Part shown: piece by piece, positions 46,766-60,178 of the stretch
Position numbering within the stretch: position 1 is the stretch's first letter
How the letters are laid out: each line of letters opens with the position of its first letter
From: Alitta virens
Taxonomy: Eukaryota; Annelida; Polychaeta; Phyllodocida; Nereididae
Reading direction: 5' to 3'
DNA: 64,000 nt
Assembly (NCBI GenBank): GCA_932294295.1
Contig: OW028575.1
Coordinates: 14,822,058 to 14,886,057 of the forward strand
Position numbers and translations under genes: made by a program
The notes under the pieces: generated by a model
The model's database searches: none
Told to the model about the DNA's origin: nothing
The model's input: only the letters and a program-made list of their open reading frames with translations

Positions 46766-49310
46766 TGTAGCTTATATCAGTCCTTTTTCTTTTTTAGACA
46801 GGGAAATATTTTCATGATTTATTGACATATAAAGTTAAAAAAAACAAAAAAACATGCCTTTAAGTTCACCCAGTTATTTAATGCTCCTGCAATGTAAACC
46901 AAGATCAATATCTTCAGTACATTTGGGAGAGCTAATTTAAGAATTTAAGTGGAGTCTGACTGGAAATTGGTCTCGGTAATTTTCATATAACTTTAAGGAA
47001 GTTCCATAAAACTAAATGCCTGAGGAAAACTATCCAGACTATTTTTAGGGTCCCAGTGTGTCATTGGCCTTTTAAATCCACAAGATTTAAGTCTTCCATG
47101 TTGCTGTAATCCTCCTGCTTGTTGCAATGATAGAGAATTTTCTTGGGTTTTTGTTACCTGAGACAGACATCCGACTTCCAGTCTGGGCCTCTAAGGACTT
47201 GCCGGTGGCTTTTTTTGAGTCGTGTCAAGTGAATCAAGAGAACTCTGAAAAAGCACAGTACTTTGTTGTGGCATAAAAGAAGGGACGGTCATGTGTACAA
47301 AACGACTCGAACAACAAACGTACTTCCTGTGGTTGCCTAAAGAGGTGACACAGTTGGCATTTCAATGAAGACATTGCCTACATCAGCAGTAGCAGTTTAT
47401 TGCAGAAAATTGGCTTTCGTCCTTACAAAAAAAAAAAGATTGTATACCCTCCGAAATAAATTTAGCTGTTTTCTTCTGGTGCTACTGTGTGTTCTAGTGC
47501 ATGTTTAAAGGCTGATAGATTTTACAGCGTCCGTTCTGAGGCAGTGGAAGACTCGCCAGATGATTTTTGACAAATTTGAAATCTTTTTCTTATAAAACTT
47601 GTCGTTGGTAACACATCTGTCTTATAAAGTTATAAATAGTGATATTATTTATGCATGACAAGTTCATTGTCCCCCACTTTGATGTCAGAATAGAAGAATA
47701 TGCAATAAATCATCTGGGGGACCTCCTGATACTGGTGATTACTTGACAAATTGACTTTCTCAACAGCATACCGTACATACAGCATAGACAGAGCACATGC
47801 TTATGAGTGGTTGCTCTGAATAATGGATGGTAATTGGTGGATGACCCCACCACTTTGTGGTCAGATGTCCCCCTTGACCACCAAAACATACATCCATGGT
47901 AGTATACTTTGCTAGGTTGACCACTGACCAGGCAGGTGTTTTGGTCGAAGGAAACCATAGCTCATGTGGACAGGGCCTAACCAGGCTGTCCAGATAAGCC
48001 TTGTTTCTTGTCATTTTACGATAATGAGAATTTCTTGGATGGAAGAGCCAATCAAGGGGATCAATTGCAGATATTCAGCTGTAATTCAGAAGTTATCATT
48101 CTGCCCCAGGCCATGTGCTCCATCATCTGAGGGCTCAAGCAGAAAGAGCATAGCGAGACCTTACATAATGCGGACAACAGTTGTGTGTATTGGCTCAAAC
48201 TATAGCCACAGTGAAAAAGTATAACCTAGCTTTTTCTCCCATTATATCAAGCTGTTTTTAAAGATAATTTTTCGTGTGAATTAACTGTAACTTATCTTTT
48301 AGGCTATTTCGAGTTTTTCTGGTGGTCCTGGATTCAAGTCCTTGTCTGCACAGTCATTATGAACTAAGTCTCATTTGGTTGCCTTTTGTAATTTGACTGT
48401 GTCTCGCATTACTGACTGCCGTATAACTGTTTTTCACTGACACATTAATCAGCTTTTATCTAAAGGTTTTTTTTTTTTAAACGGACAACCTAGTCATTTG
48501 TACAATAATCTAGTCGACATTTTTTGTGTTTCTATCTTCAACAAATGGAAACTAATATAAATTTTTCAGCAAGAAAATTAAAACGCCTCTTCAACTGTAT
48601 GTAGTGTAAATAATTCATCTATGTGTCAAATTCAAGTTAGTAAGTCGCCTGATCGAAATTAATCCCTGTTGGTGGGAAAAGTTGGGAACAAGTACCGAGT
48701 TAACAACTCAACAGACTTTGAAGAATGTTGGCCCACACCCTCAGAAATCTTCACAGCTTCTAATGATGGCTATTGCTGTGGGGGCTCAACTTCAAACTTT
48801 GTTCATAGTTGCTGGCGAAAGGGATTGGCAACCCTTTGAAAGTTGGTAGCATGTTGCTGCCAGACTCACTCCAAACACGAAATAGAGAAGGAGTTGTTTA
48901 TTTCACCCCACAAAATTGTAGGCGTCAAATTTAATTTAATGGCAGTAGATTCACAATGTGACAAAGACAAAAAGCGAGTCACATGCTGTCTTTTATCATG
49001 CCATGATATTAAATGGATGTAACGGAAGTTACAAAAACTTTAGTCACGAATGAAATTAATAAATTGAAGTAGGACATAAGAGTTGCTCCTTGTTTTTCGT
49101 ACAAAAATGAAGTATTTTGGTTTGAATTTCATATATTTATGATTATCTTACACAAATGTAAGATATGGATTTTTATACTATTTTTAACAAAATGATTTTA
49201 CCTTTTGTGTTACCTAAAGTTTCATCGTAATTTGGACATTGTACATTTAGTACGAAGAAAAGTTTATATTATTGAATAAGTTAATAAATAAATCGCACAG
49301 TATAAAATGA
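46766..49310. other. 2.5-kb non-coding stretch
   Basis: No exon recognised. A weak B-box-like GGATTCAAGTCC lies at 48330-48341. A poly-T run is near 48469. Confidence 0.35.
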
Positions 49311-49635
49311 AGTATGTTTTTGAGAATTTCATTATTGAGAGTCAATAGTTTTACAAAACTGTCTTCTCTTTCGACATATAGTAGTATACACACACAGATT
49401 CCACATGTGAAGTTGCTCACATTTAGTTTTTACAAAATTGAAGGATGTTGGCGAGGATTTCATTATTGAAAGAGACAATACTTTAAAAAATTGTCTTCTC
49501 CTTCGACATATAAAACTTTATATGCACACACTGATTCAACATCTGAAGTAGCTACTCGTTTGTTTCATTTTGTTGAAAAAATAAATGTTGGTGAGAATTG
49601 CATTAGTGAGAGAGCCAATTATATTTATTTATCTT
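49311..49635. repeat. diverged tandem duplication, about 131-140-bp period
   Basis: GAGAATTTCATTATTGAGAG (49322), GAGGATTTCATTATTGAAAG (49453) and GAGAATTGCATTAGTGAGAG (49593) mark three units. CTTCTCTTTCGACATATA and CTTCTCCTTCGACATATA follow the first two. Confidence 0.8.
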
Positions 49636-51293
49636 TCTTAAGTATGCAAGTTGATGCAGCCCTACTTACTGGGAATTACTGTAGGTTAAACGTGTTAAGT
49701 TCGTGACAGTGATGTAAATATATCCTGATAGCTTTCCAAATCGGGCTGAAGTAGAGCAACATCGTTGATCTATCATGTTGTCTGCGATGGATCTTGGAGT
49801 ATAATGTAGGCCTATAAGCTGTTTTATTTTACCAGACTGAGTTTGCTATGATAAATTACTTGATCACAATGTTCAAAATATGATATAATGTTAACATCTA
49901 CTGAAATTGTTACCCATCTGACCTGTTACGGTAGGTAGTATCATGTATATGATAAAAGGTGCACGTATTTAAATTCATGAACAAAGCATTCGAGTTTGAG
50001 TTTCAAGTGAAGTTCAAACCCATACACCAAGAACTACCATCATAGTTGATCAGGCAAACCACATTGGACTGCGAAGTTCCTCCACTACCTTCAGATTTTA
50101 TTGGATTAGCAACTGCTGTCGCCATCTATGAAAGAACCAGTGCCAAATGCTTTTTTCCATTTCAAATTGGTCATAGCTGAGCAGTCAGAGTACTGGCTGG
50201 CTGGAGGCCATGACATGTCGTGTGGGGTTAATTTGACATTGCTCGGTGATGACAGAACTTGCACTTAACTAATACCAAGACTCCTGACTGCCTTAACTGG
50301 CTTTCCATCTCAAGAGCTATGTCATTTGCAACAGACAATCAGAATGTAGCTGAATGTAGGTGCCCTAAGCAACTGACAAATTAGAGGCGGTTTTACACAA
50401 CAGTTAAATCACAGCTACCTGGATTTGCAGCACATGGTTCTCCAAAACAATAACCACTACACTTAAAGTTTGAAAGTTAGAAACTTGATGGCAATTATTT
50501 TTCTAGTTTACTAGTTAAACAAACAAATGCCTAATAGCCTAAAGGATGACTTCATGGCATTGAATGTCTAACAGTGAAATTGCAAACCAATTAGTTGTGT
50601 TTGCATTGAGTACACTTAATTGGCTTAAAGCTGACAGTGCACAGTGCTTGGGAGATATTGGCCAATCAGGAAGCACCATCATGTGTGTAGATGGTGAAAA
50701 TTAGCTGCCACTAGAGATGAGAATTGAACATTTCCAGTGAACAGGCAAGGATTCCCTGAAAATAAGTGGCAAATACCCATGCATAATGAAAGTTATCATT
50801 TAGAATAAGAAGAAACTAACCCCATCCTCGAAGGCAGTTGGCACAGGGGGGTAGAAGCTGTTCTTGACACAAAGTCAGTAGCCTTGGTCTGATTGTATGC
50901 TGACCTGCTAAGTGCTGTCAAGATGGAAAATGCCTGAGCTGCAATACATGTCACTGGGACTCAGCAGTTCCAAACTTCCAGATGTCTATTCTGGTAAGTC
51001 AGACATAGCAGCCAATCTTGGCCAATAGTATACTGGAAGGGACTATGATATTAAAACATGAAAGATATAGTTCATCCGAGGTAAATGCACCTGCTGCTTG
51101 AGACTCATATCACCCTTGGTAAACCAAAAATTAATTACTAATTTCATGTTATTTTGAGCTGTTACACAGAAAACTGGCATATTGCACTGTAAACAAACTG
51201 AGTATGAAATTGGTTTATTAAAGCAACTAGTGAATTGTATGTATATATCTGAATAGATATCGATTTTTTTTTTCATTTCAGGTTGTGAGCTAG
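49636..51293. other. non-coding stretch
   Basis: No exon recognised. The segment 50620-50800 looks like an ordered AT-rich non-coding element (inference). Confidence 0.35.
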
Positions 51294-51420
51294 TTCAAGT
51301 TCAAGTTCTTTATTGGGAATAATATTTAACATCAGCACATTTAAACAATAATTCAATATAGAAAAGAGCATTCCCCTGCAAAGAATTATGTATATGGGCC
51401 AGAGATAATTATTTACAATT
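51294..51420 (-). mobile_element. LINE 3' tail with (GAACTT)n
   Basis: On the minus strand TATTCCCAATAAAGAACTTG runs into GAACTTGAACT, the layout of a LINE 3' end. A similar hexamer tail begins the segment at 54786. Confidence 0.5.
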
Positions 51421-51998
51421 CTAACATAACCTGTAATACATAATCAGTGTGAAGGTTTATCACTATCCCAGCATTCCAAATCGGGCCAGCGTCGTTTCCA
51501 TATACATCACCGACATCACTCCGACATTGAAATTTGGAATGCTATCTGAGATATACCACCCAAGGAGTTAATGTTATAGACATCGTTCCTGGCGTATGTA
51601 CTTTGCTGCTGATGTACTGCTAATACAGCTGTTGTGCCTGGCAAAAAGCCTGATGGAAACACACTCTAATATGACAGCTAGCCAGCATATATGTGGTGTA
51701 ATTATCAAAAGAAGACTTATTTGTTTGCCTTGCAGCTAATGTGTCTGGGCTGAGATTTGGACTACACAAATAACAATCGGTAGTACATAATATAGGTCTT
51801 TGCAAAAGTTTTGACCACAGAAAGTCCTTCTTTGGAGGCCAATGCCAAATTTTCGTAGGCTAGGTGACATTTATGTAAACATCCACAGATTATTACACAC
51901 CGCATTATATTGTCAATATAAATAGAAATTAACAACCGTGATGGCCAATCTAATTCTCTCAAATCTAACCTACCTACATGATATCATAGAACAAAGAA

Positions 51999-53629
51999 GT
52001 CAGGGGGCCAAGGCCAGAAAATGTGAATAAAAAGGGCACTTTGTTTGCACCGATTCACACCTCCTCAAATTTGGTATCATCGAATTGGAAATTTTCGGTA
52101 TTTTTTGTATCGTACTCGTTTTGTCAGTTTCTTGGACCGGAGATGTTTTTTTCTGGTATCCATGGAAATTTTGAGATTTTCTCAACTTTTTACGTATTAA
52201 CAAAAGAAACCTGAAACTATTTAAAAATTGCATCCAAATTTGTTATGATTTTACATTTCCATGGCAACCAGTGTAATGACCAGTCAATATTGATTAACAA
52301 CAAGTACAGTAATTATTGGAACTTCAAAATTTGATGCCTCGTTAGTACTTGCTGGCATTGAGAGAGACACAATATCAATATAACTGGACAGATAATTTAC
52401 TCATAATTTCATTAATTGGTTGCCATGGAAACAGTTGTCATTGGTAACATCTCAGTAAATGACAATTTTCATGGTTAGTTCCAGAAAGTTTACATTCATG
52501 CAAATATACTGATATGTGCAACTTGTTGATGTGGCAACTTCTTCAATAACACCCTTCGTGACATTCTCTTGTTACAGATCCACAAGGGTTACTATAAGTA
52601 GACTGAAATATGTGTTACCTAGGGAACTATGCCAGCCTTGTGTATAATTCAGAGAACCACTGCCATGTATTCAAATATTACTCAATATTGCCTATGTTAC
52701 AGGCCCAGTAATTTCTTAAAGTGGATAGCTTCTGACAAAAATAGTGACACAACTGTGAATATCTTGTCCATATTTGTATTCAATATGGTTGCCATGGATA
52801 CCAGGTTTCAAATTAACTTATCATAGGAGCATACATCCTCATATCAATATATTTTTTTGGGGCAACAATCAAGCCATATGAATAGAATCAAGGCACCTAT
52901 ATAATGAGGCTTTATGATGAAATCATATATGTTGGCATGGATCTATATCAGGACTAATGTCTAATATAAGGAAACAGGGGTCAGATACACATTTCCATGG
53001 CAACCAGAGACTGCAAAAAGTATATTTCTTTAATCAGTGAGGTTTTTACATGCAAATTATTAAATATCACCTTCCTATGTTCAATATATCTCATAAAATG
53101 CTTATTCCCATATTGCTGAGGCTTTCTCTGAAAATGTGACAATTTAAAAAAGTGTTTCCATAGCAACTCACAAAAATGAAGTAACTTCCAGTGATGCTTC
53201 TTTTCTGAGAGGGTTTCTCCTAAGGTGTCTTGAGATACCAAAAGTATATTATTTTACTGTGTTATAAAAGCTTGACATTCAAAGATTTCAAAGCAAAATA
53301 ATAAAATATTTGTAAAACTGCTACCGAAGCAACAGGAAATGGAGAAAAATCAGTGTTTACTGCAAAACTTTAATGAGGTCAGCCATGCAAATTTGTTATG
53401 GTACCAACAAATGTCAAGCATTGTAATTAACAGCATACCACCAAAATTATTTTTGTGAATTTGTTCAATACAAAAACGTACTTGTTGCCATGGATACCAG
53501 AAAAAAACAGCTCCGGTCCAAGAAACTGACAAAACCAGTACCGATTACAAAAAATACAGATAATTTCCAAATCGATGATGTGGATCGGTGCAAACAGAAA
53601 TCCCAATTTTGAGGGGCTGGCCCCCTGAC
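51999..53629. mobile_element. 1.63-kb element with about 170-bp inverted ends
   Basis: GTCAGGGGGCCA starts the left end and its inverse closes the right end (53618-53629). The arms (51999-52172 and 53459-53629) share GTTTGCACCGAT, GTATTTTTTGTA, TTTTGTCAGTTTCTTGGACC and TTTTTTTCTGGTATCCATGG. The left arm has about 30 extra bases. The interior has no transposase frame but repeats CCATGGCAACC-type motifs at 52155, 52256, 52419, 52788, 52992, 53154 and 53484. The terminal bases and family are not recognised. Confidence 0.8.
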
Positions 53630-53881
53630 TATAGAGGATGAACAAGGAAATATACTCTACTTAGTACATGCTTATTTATTTATTTCATTTTGTTAAACAC
53701 CATATCATGCTGGACTTATCACAAATTCTAGCTGAGAGCTGTATGATTCTCATGACCTGTCACCAGTTGCATGCAAAAGGTCTTTTTGATTAAGCATTCT
53801 AGTGAAAGCCAAGCAGCCCCTAAGGGGACAATGAAGGCCCGGAACGTGGAAAAAATAAAAATGTACCTAGCAAAGAATCGC
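53630..53881. other. non-coding stretch
   Basis: Nothing recognised. Confidence 0.4.
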
Positions 53882-54062
53882 GTTCCCTCGCCAAAATTCG
53901 CTTGTCTCATTACGAAAATTTGCATTCCCTCATGAATGGATTCCTTCGCAAATATAACGTGTTCCCTTGCAAATATGACACGTTCCTTTGTGAATAAAAC
54001 ACGTTCCCTTAGTAATTTAACATGTTCCCTTGCGATTTTTGTGTTCCCTCACAATATTTTGC
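53882..54062. repeat. degenerate 21-bp minisatellite
   Basis: Units such as CGTTCCCTTAGTAATTTAACA, quoted here in part as CGTTCCCTTAGTAATTTAAC, recur about eight times. TTCCCTCG/TTCCCTTGC is the most constant part; the first units are irregular. Confidence 0.8.
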
Positions 54063-54134
54063 ACTGATCAAGAGAGAATGCGATAATAAATAATTTTTCC
54101 TGATATGTCCTCTAATAAGGGTTTCCGTAGAAAG

Positions 54135-54230
54135 CAGCTAACCTACACCTGGGCTGTTAACCACTGGGTCCCGTGTTCGATTCCTGTCTAAGTTGGATGG
54201 CTGTTTTATCCATCATCTCATTGTCTTACC
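54135..54230 (+). mobile_element. SINE A, partial head-body copy
   Basis: CTGGGCTGTTAACCACTGGG, TCCCGTGTTCGATTCCTGTC (intact B box), AAGTTGGATGGCTGTTTTAT and CATCTCATTG. The A box and tail are missing. Confidence 0.85.
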
Positions 54231-54785
54231 ACGAGAAGTGGAAAGACCTCAAATATACCTGATTTAATTTAATTTATGACGATCTGATATCAATGAGGTC
54301 ATAATTCAGGACAATCTGGAAGTCATGATGTCATAGATATACACGATATATCTTTTACAATTGCATGCACAGTCGTATGACCGAATGCTGTACCAGCATA
54401 TACATAGGATGGAAGCAGGTATAGGAGGATGCAGCAGGTACAGGAGAATATTGAGCTGGAGGGGAATTCCCCAGTGGCACTTTCTCTCTCTAAACACGCA
54501 TAATGTCAATCGGCCTGACTTGTCCATCACATTGCTGCAGGGTGATGAGCAAAAGGTTGCTGAAGAGAGGGCAGATGCAGTCATAACATCATGTCCGCTG
54601 CACCCCATGGCCCCAGGCAGGGTAGACAAAAATGAAGGGGGCATTAGGCATTAAGACAGCAGAGGGTGGAATATAAAGAGTAAATTATGCCTTGCAGACC
54701 TAGTCACTAGCGGATGTTAAAACTGAAAGGTACTAAAACATTTATTTTTAGGAATTTTTAGAAATCACTCAGCAAACGAGTGCAT

Positions 54786-54960
54786 ATCAAGTTCAAGTTC
54801 AAATGACGGCAGATTGGCGTATATGGCCACTATTACAACAAACATAACAATTAATATATACAATTAACAATAAGAGAGAAAGAGAGAAAAATCTACATCA
54901 TATAGACATGTAGGTAATAGAGAATATCGATTTACATTACTTTACAATTCAATATGAGGA
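54786..54960 (-). mobile_element. probable LINE 3' end with (TTGAAC)n
   Basis: AAGTTCAAGTTCAAATGACG on the plus strand gives a TTGAACTTGAACTT tail on the minus strand, followed by AT-rich sequence like a LINE 3' UTR. Weak support. Confidence 0.35.
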
Positions 54961-55552
54961 TGAGACTGGTGCTGTATGATTATATGATTAAAAAAAAATC
55001 CATGAATAAACAGTGCAGGGATCGAGCATGATTAAATCCACGCACCTGGAGTCACTGTCCTGCATATGTTGACCAGTTGTTTCTGCACTTAGTCCAACAA
55101 AATCGAATAAGGTCCCAGAGAAAACTAATATAACAATAATGCAGAAGTTGACCTTTGGGAAACAACAAACCGGAACAGAAACAATCCAAAGTTCCTGGGT
55201 CGACAGATCACATTGTCAGCATTTCTGGTTCCATGCGTCTGCTAAACCACAAAGTGTATAACAGTCGAAGATAGCCTGCCAATCATTAGCCTATTTACGA
55301 GCATCCTAGTAACTCTTACATATCGTTCCTGTCATACCAAATCCTGTATCTCTTTTCGGTTTATTTTTTCGACCATGGCAAAATTGACTTGCTTCAAGGA
55401 CCATTTCTCACCACTTGTCTTCCAAACTTATTGCACAGGTTCAACTTTTGAAAATTGCTCACCTATCATGGAATTCACCACAATAACATCAAAAATAAAG
55501 GCAAAGTCTGTCCAGGTGCAATTACATATCAATGCAGGAACTACATCTCAGG
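54961..55552. other. non-coding stretch
   Basis: Nothing recognised. Confidence 0.4.
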
Positions 55553-55690
55553 AAGGAGGTATTTTGCACAAGATATTAAATTGCTGGCGCCTTATTATAC
55601 TCCATGCCTGTGCTGGGGCAAATAAAAGACCCCACCCTTGGCCTAAATGTGTGGAATGGGGTAGACTGGAAGCCTCATCGCCTAACATGT
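55553..55690 (+). mobile_element. SINE B, partial copy
   Basis: AGATATTAAATTGCTGGCGC, CCTGTGCTGGGGCAAATAAA, AGACCCCACCCTTGGCC and GTAGACTGGAAGCC follow the SINE B order. Confidence 0.7.
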
Positions 55691-57050
55691 AAACTGACCA
55701 AGCTTAAGACCATTTAGAATGTATACAGAAGAGTTATGTTATGGTTGCTTTCAATTCATGAAAAACTGAGATTAAATCTTTATTGTAATGAACCCACATT
55801 TATTGTGCCCACAAGCTAAAAATAACTCTTTCTTATCTGGTCCGCTTACTGATAAAGGGGAAAAGACAAATTAACTGGTACTTAATTCCTTGCCCTGTGT
55901 GCCTAGAAACTGGGCTACTTTGGTTTTTTTTTTATAAACAAAAATGAAAGGAATGAAACTGAGTACGAATGATAATACTAAATAAAATGAGTAATGTAAA
56001 TTATAGAAAGGAACCATTTCATTATTGTTCTCTTCCTTAATTAAAAACTTGACATTCATCTATACAAAAACCATTCAGATACGACCCAGCTTTTGTACAC
56101 AGCATTGTCATGGAATGAATCATCTTCCTAAAGCAATCCTTGCTATAAACTGGAGATCAGCAATTGAGCGGTTATGTTTACGAAATGTATCTATATTTAG
56201 CACAGCAACGTGGTCTGCAGTGACGATTGAGCGTTTTGAAGCGCTAGTGGGTCGCTTGCATTGATTTAAACGTCTACCGCCAGAGGGCTATGGCGAAAAA
56301 ACCACGCCATTGCCATGAGATCTGGCAAGGCCACGCAACAAAAGCTGCTTGGAGTAAGTGGACTTTGCCCTGGGAAGATGGGTATGAATAAAACGAAGTA
56401 ATTTCTTTGTTCACATGCATCTTAGTAATTAAGTAACTATTGGGAATTTAAAAAAGAAGGTAGTTATAAATCAAATAAATCTCTTCATTGTGGACATTCC
56501 TAATTTGCAAATACGGTTTCAATCAACACAAGCCTATTGAGTTTTGTCCCACCAGGACATAATTGTTTTAGGGAACTCCCCCAACACACTTTGAATGAGG
56601 TTTTAGGATTTAAAGGTTCTTTGGAAACCTCTCAAATAATTAATGGGTTTGTTTGACAAGAAACACGCTTAAGACCAACCCAAGGTCAGACCTTGAAATT
56701 TCTGCGTTTCGAGAGCCACCAAAACTTGATGCAGAGACATGATGCACAACAGCTGATGAGGAGGCAAGCCACACATTTATTGAAGAAACATAGAGCCTCT
56801 CCTGGCTCAATTTAGTGGTAGGTATCAGAGAAGCTAAGCCAGCAAATGTTATTTTGCTTCAGTTCCTAACCAAGGCTCTGACCAAAGCATTGGCAAAACA
56901 TGTTTCTCACCAGCTTCATTGCTGAAAGTAAAGCAGTTAGAACGTTCAATCCCTCCCAAGGGCTGTTGAGAAGCATCCCCTCTGAGTGAATCAAATAGCT
57001 TCATTCATAATACATGGCTCTTCCTGGTACAAACTGCACCTGGTGGAGGC
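55691..57050. other. non-coding stretch
   Basis: The segment 56480-56900 is a long ordered non-repetitive block, a candidate conserved non-coding element (inference). No exon recognised. Confidence 0.35.
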
Positions 57051-57054
57051 GTTT

Positions 57055-57290
57055 ACCCTTACCCCTTAATTAGCAAATCTGATACATTTGATACATTACA
57101 CCGTACAATACAACTTGGCTGGTTACTTTTGTGCATATGTCATGGCAAGGACTTCTTCAAGGCAAAGCCTTTTCACCCCTTACACTTTAATTAATAACTC
57201 TGATACATTACACCATATACATGTACATAATACTACTGGTTACTATTGTGTCTATGCCCAGGCAATTTCTGCCGCATATTTACTAGCATA
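57055..57290 (+). repeat. diverged tandem duplication, about 120-bp units
   Basis: ACCCCTTAATTAGCAAATCT / ACACTTTAATTAATAACTCT, then GATACATTACACC and GGTTACTTTTGTG / GGTTACTATTGTG appear in order in both halves. Confidence 0.8.
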
Positions 57291-59469
57291 TGGGAACCTG
57301 AAAATGTGGCTTATTCCAATGGTTCATTATTAACACTGGGGTGTACTCACTTTTGTTGCACATAGTATTTTAAAGGAATGTTGTTTGTGTTAGTCTAATC
57401 ATTGAATTTTCTCTTGTAAACTGTAGTCTCCAATGAATATTTTCTTACCCATGAAATCTGCGTATATAATGTGCTTGGAAAAATGTAGCTGAAATTGCAA
57501 AAATTGGTTCAATAATTTCTGCTAGATACTGATTATACATTCTAACATAAAACTGCCACGGTTATGTGGGTAACGTTCTAGGAAATGTAGAAAACTTGAA
57601 ACGTTGGCTCAATGTTATCCTGCAGCAGCTCACTTATCGGCATAATGTTGGCATGCTATCACTATCAGGCAGAATGTGACCAAATTTTGACCAAATATAG
57701 ATAATAATACTGAATTTATTAATATCACAGCTGCACTATTTAATGGTAATCTTCAGTGCTATAGGCTTTTGAGACATGTATTGGCACTCCACAAGCAAGT
57801 CACAAGGTATCTGTTGCCTAGTAATAAGTCATATGATATTCTTAATTTCTTATACATACTTATTAGCTTGCAAATGTGGGTGACTGTTGTTGATATTGAT
57901 TTGTTTGTGTGGAAATGAGGTCTTCAGATGGAGAGTAAAGAACGTAGCATCAAATGAAACCATCAATAAATTACGTATGACCTGAGTCAAGGTCAGATGA
58001 TAGTTATTTTTACTGTTAGTTCTTTTTAAGTTCATTGCATGTGTTGTGATCATAAGTATAGTAAATGATGTGTGTGTGAATTGCAGCTGAAGTTGAAATA
58101 ACACCATTATATCATGCAGAATATATGGCACCATGGATAAGCCTAGCTAAGCATGGGGTATTCTCATTTCCTCAGGAGTGCGAAACACATGAATAGTAGA
58201 ATGCTCATCTATTGTTTTCACACAGAGGGAGGTTACTCTTCAAAATGTACTTGGCAGTGACAGTCACACTGAAACTTACATACACACTATAGACTTCCAT
58301 AGGTCAACTTTCCTTCATTACTTCGTATACACAAGAGTGATATTTTCAACGAACCTCAAATTATAATCAGCCACTAAAAGTAATATTTTAATTCATAATG
58401 TTCAGTCATATTTATGTCGTCATATTAACCAGATATCATGCTAGATCGGATCAACACAGATGACCTATGTTGATACAATGTTTTTCTAATGGCGGCCAAT
58501 ATTGAAACAATGTTGGCCGGATTTAGAATGATGTTACTTTGTATTGGTTAAAGCAACAAAAACGTTAGTTAACTCCCGACTATGAGGGTTATGGCTCATT
58601 TATACTACATTACATGTAAGCCTATTGATTGTTTCATTTGACTGATATTTTTTGTATGATAAAATGTACTTTGTCTTTCTATGTCAGTCTGTCTGTCTGT
58701 CTATCTGCAAGAAAGGTTTTTTAAGTAAACGAGTACAATTTCATTGGTTATATCCCTCTGAGAAAAGTCATCATGGTAGAGAATTAAATCTGTATTCGAA
58801 TTACAAATTCAATTTGTATTATACACTGTATTTTTCGATAAAGCCATTTGAGTGACTGAAAACTATGATGCTGATTTGCTTCGTCCCAGTCTTCCCACCA
58901 TAAAATAGTTGCAACAGTCCGCACAAGACAATATGCAAAACCTCACACTATCCAAGCAGAGTAAAGGCTGCCCAGTTATACCTCCCACGAGGGATGGAAG
59001 ATTATTCTTTGCAAGGTCAATTTGCTGGGTGAAGGCTGAATTCCTAGACGCAGTCTTCTCTTCGGGCTATTCTTAAGCTTGCAGACAAAGCAAGATCCAA
59101 TAACCACATTGTAGGAACTTCTTTTTTGCCACTAACTGAACTATACTATACAGTCTTCTATGTTAGTGATAATTGGAATCGAAATTCTATCCGAATACAA
59201 TTGAAAACTGGAAACTGGAATTTTGTCCTTTTCTAAAGATATAATTCCCCTTATTTTCTTTCAAATAAATATCTATCTTGTTTTATCATGTTTATTCCAT
59301 AGGACAGACAAATATGAAAATTAATATACAATAACACAAATGATTGTATTTCAGTCTTACAAAAACAACAAACACCGGCCATGATTCATCTACCCTGAGG
59401 CTCATGGTTTCTTTCACCAGATCTTGTAAGCAACAAAGAAAATTAAGTATCACATTACACACTTAGAAT
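57291..59469. other. 2.2-kb non-coding stretch
   Basis: No exon or clear repeat. A (GTCT)n run is near 58687. Confidence 0.4.
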
Positions 59470-59600
59470 AGAATATAATATAATAGAATAATCTTTATTT
59501 GAAGTCGACAAAAAACAACAATAAAATTAGCTCAAAGAGCTATTGATCGACTGCATATGTGCAAGAATAAAAAAGTGCAGGTAAAACCAATAACAATAAA
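59470..59600 (-). mobile_element. LINE 3' tail
   Basis: On the minus strand ATCGACTTCAAATAAAGATT-like sequence (here GTCGACTTCAAATAAAGATT) is followed by ATTCTATTATATT pentamer-like tail. Confidence 0.5.
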
Positions 59601-59799
59601 ACTAATTAAATAATAATAAAACCATGATAGAGATTTTTAAAATGTTTAACCCATGCAGTTAATTAGTGGTAATCACACAGTTGGCCGTTGCTGCAGAATC
59701 CGGGCATTTTGTATACATGTTCCTATTCGATCTTATCAATTCTTGATGTTTTCTAGACTCACATTGTTTGACAGTTTTTCGAGTGGACTGTATGATATA

Positions 59800-60178
59800 A
59801 TTATAATTATAAACTTTATTCCAGATACAAAAGCGGTCCATATACAATACAATCATCATTATATTCTACGGGCTAGCACCAACATATAACAGTTCAATCC
59901 AGTGATTTCTAATCCTGGATGTAAAAGCAAGACTAGTCAGAGCAATATTTTTGATAATGTCATTTGGTGATGTGGCAAGTCTACACACAAATTTATAGAC
60001 ATAATTTCTAATGGCTGCAGAGCAGCTTCTAGTATGAAATACTGTACAGAGTAAACTGTTACTATCATATTTGGAAAAACCTAGCAGAATCTTGAACACG
60101 GTATGATAAGCAATCTGCAGCTTCCTAATACTGACTTCAAGCCGATGTGTAGAGAAAACCATCTCCTGTATCCACACA
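59800..60178 (-). pseudogene. LINE polymerase C-terminal fragment with 3' end
   Basis: A frame of about 100 residues reads LEVSIRKLQIAYHTVFKILL, CSAAIRNYVYKFVCRLATSP and NDIIKNIAL, the conserved C-terminal region of CR1-like LINE ORF2 proteins after the RT. It is truncated on the 5' side at about 60178. Its 3' side ends CTGGAATAAAGTTTATAATT, a LINE-like tail. The frame is open across the fragment, so this is fairly young or by chance unbroken; the RT core is absent. Confidence 0.82.

Noticed and set aside
54361..54654. 97-residue plus-strand frame with ordinary-looking composition
   Set aside because: No domain recognised, the opposite strand is equally open, and no splice or promoter support was seen.
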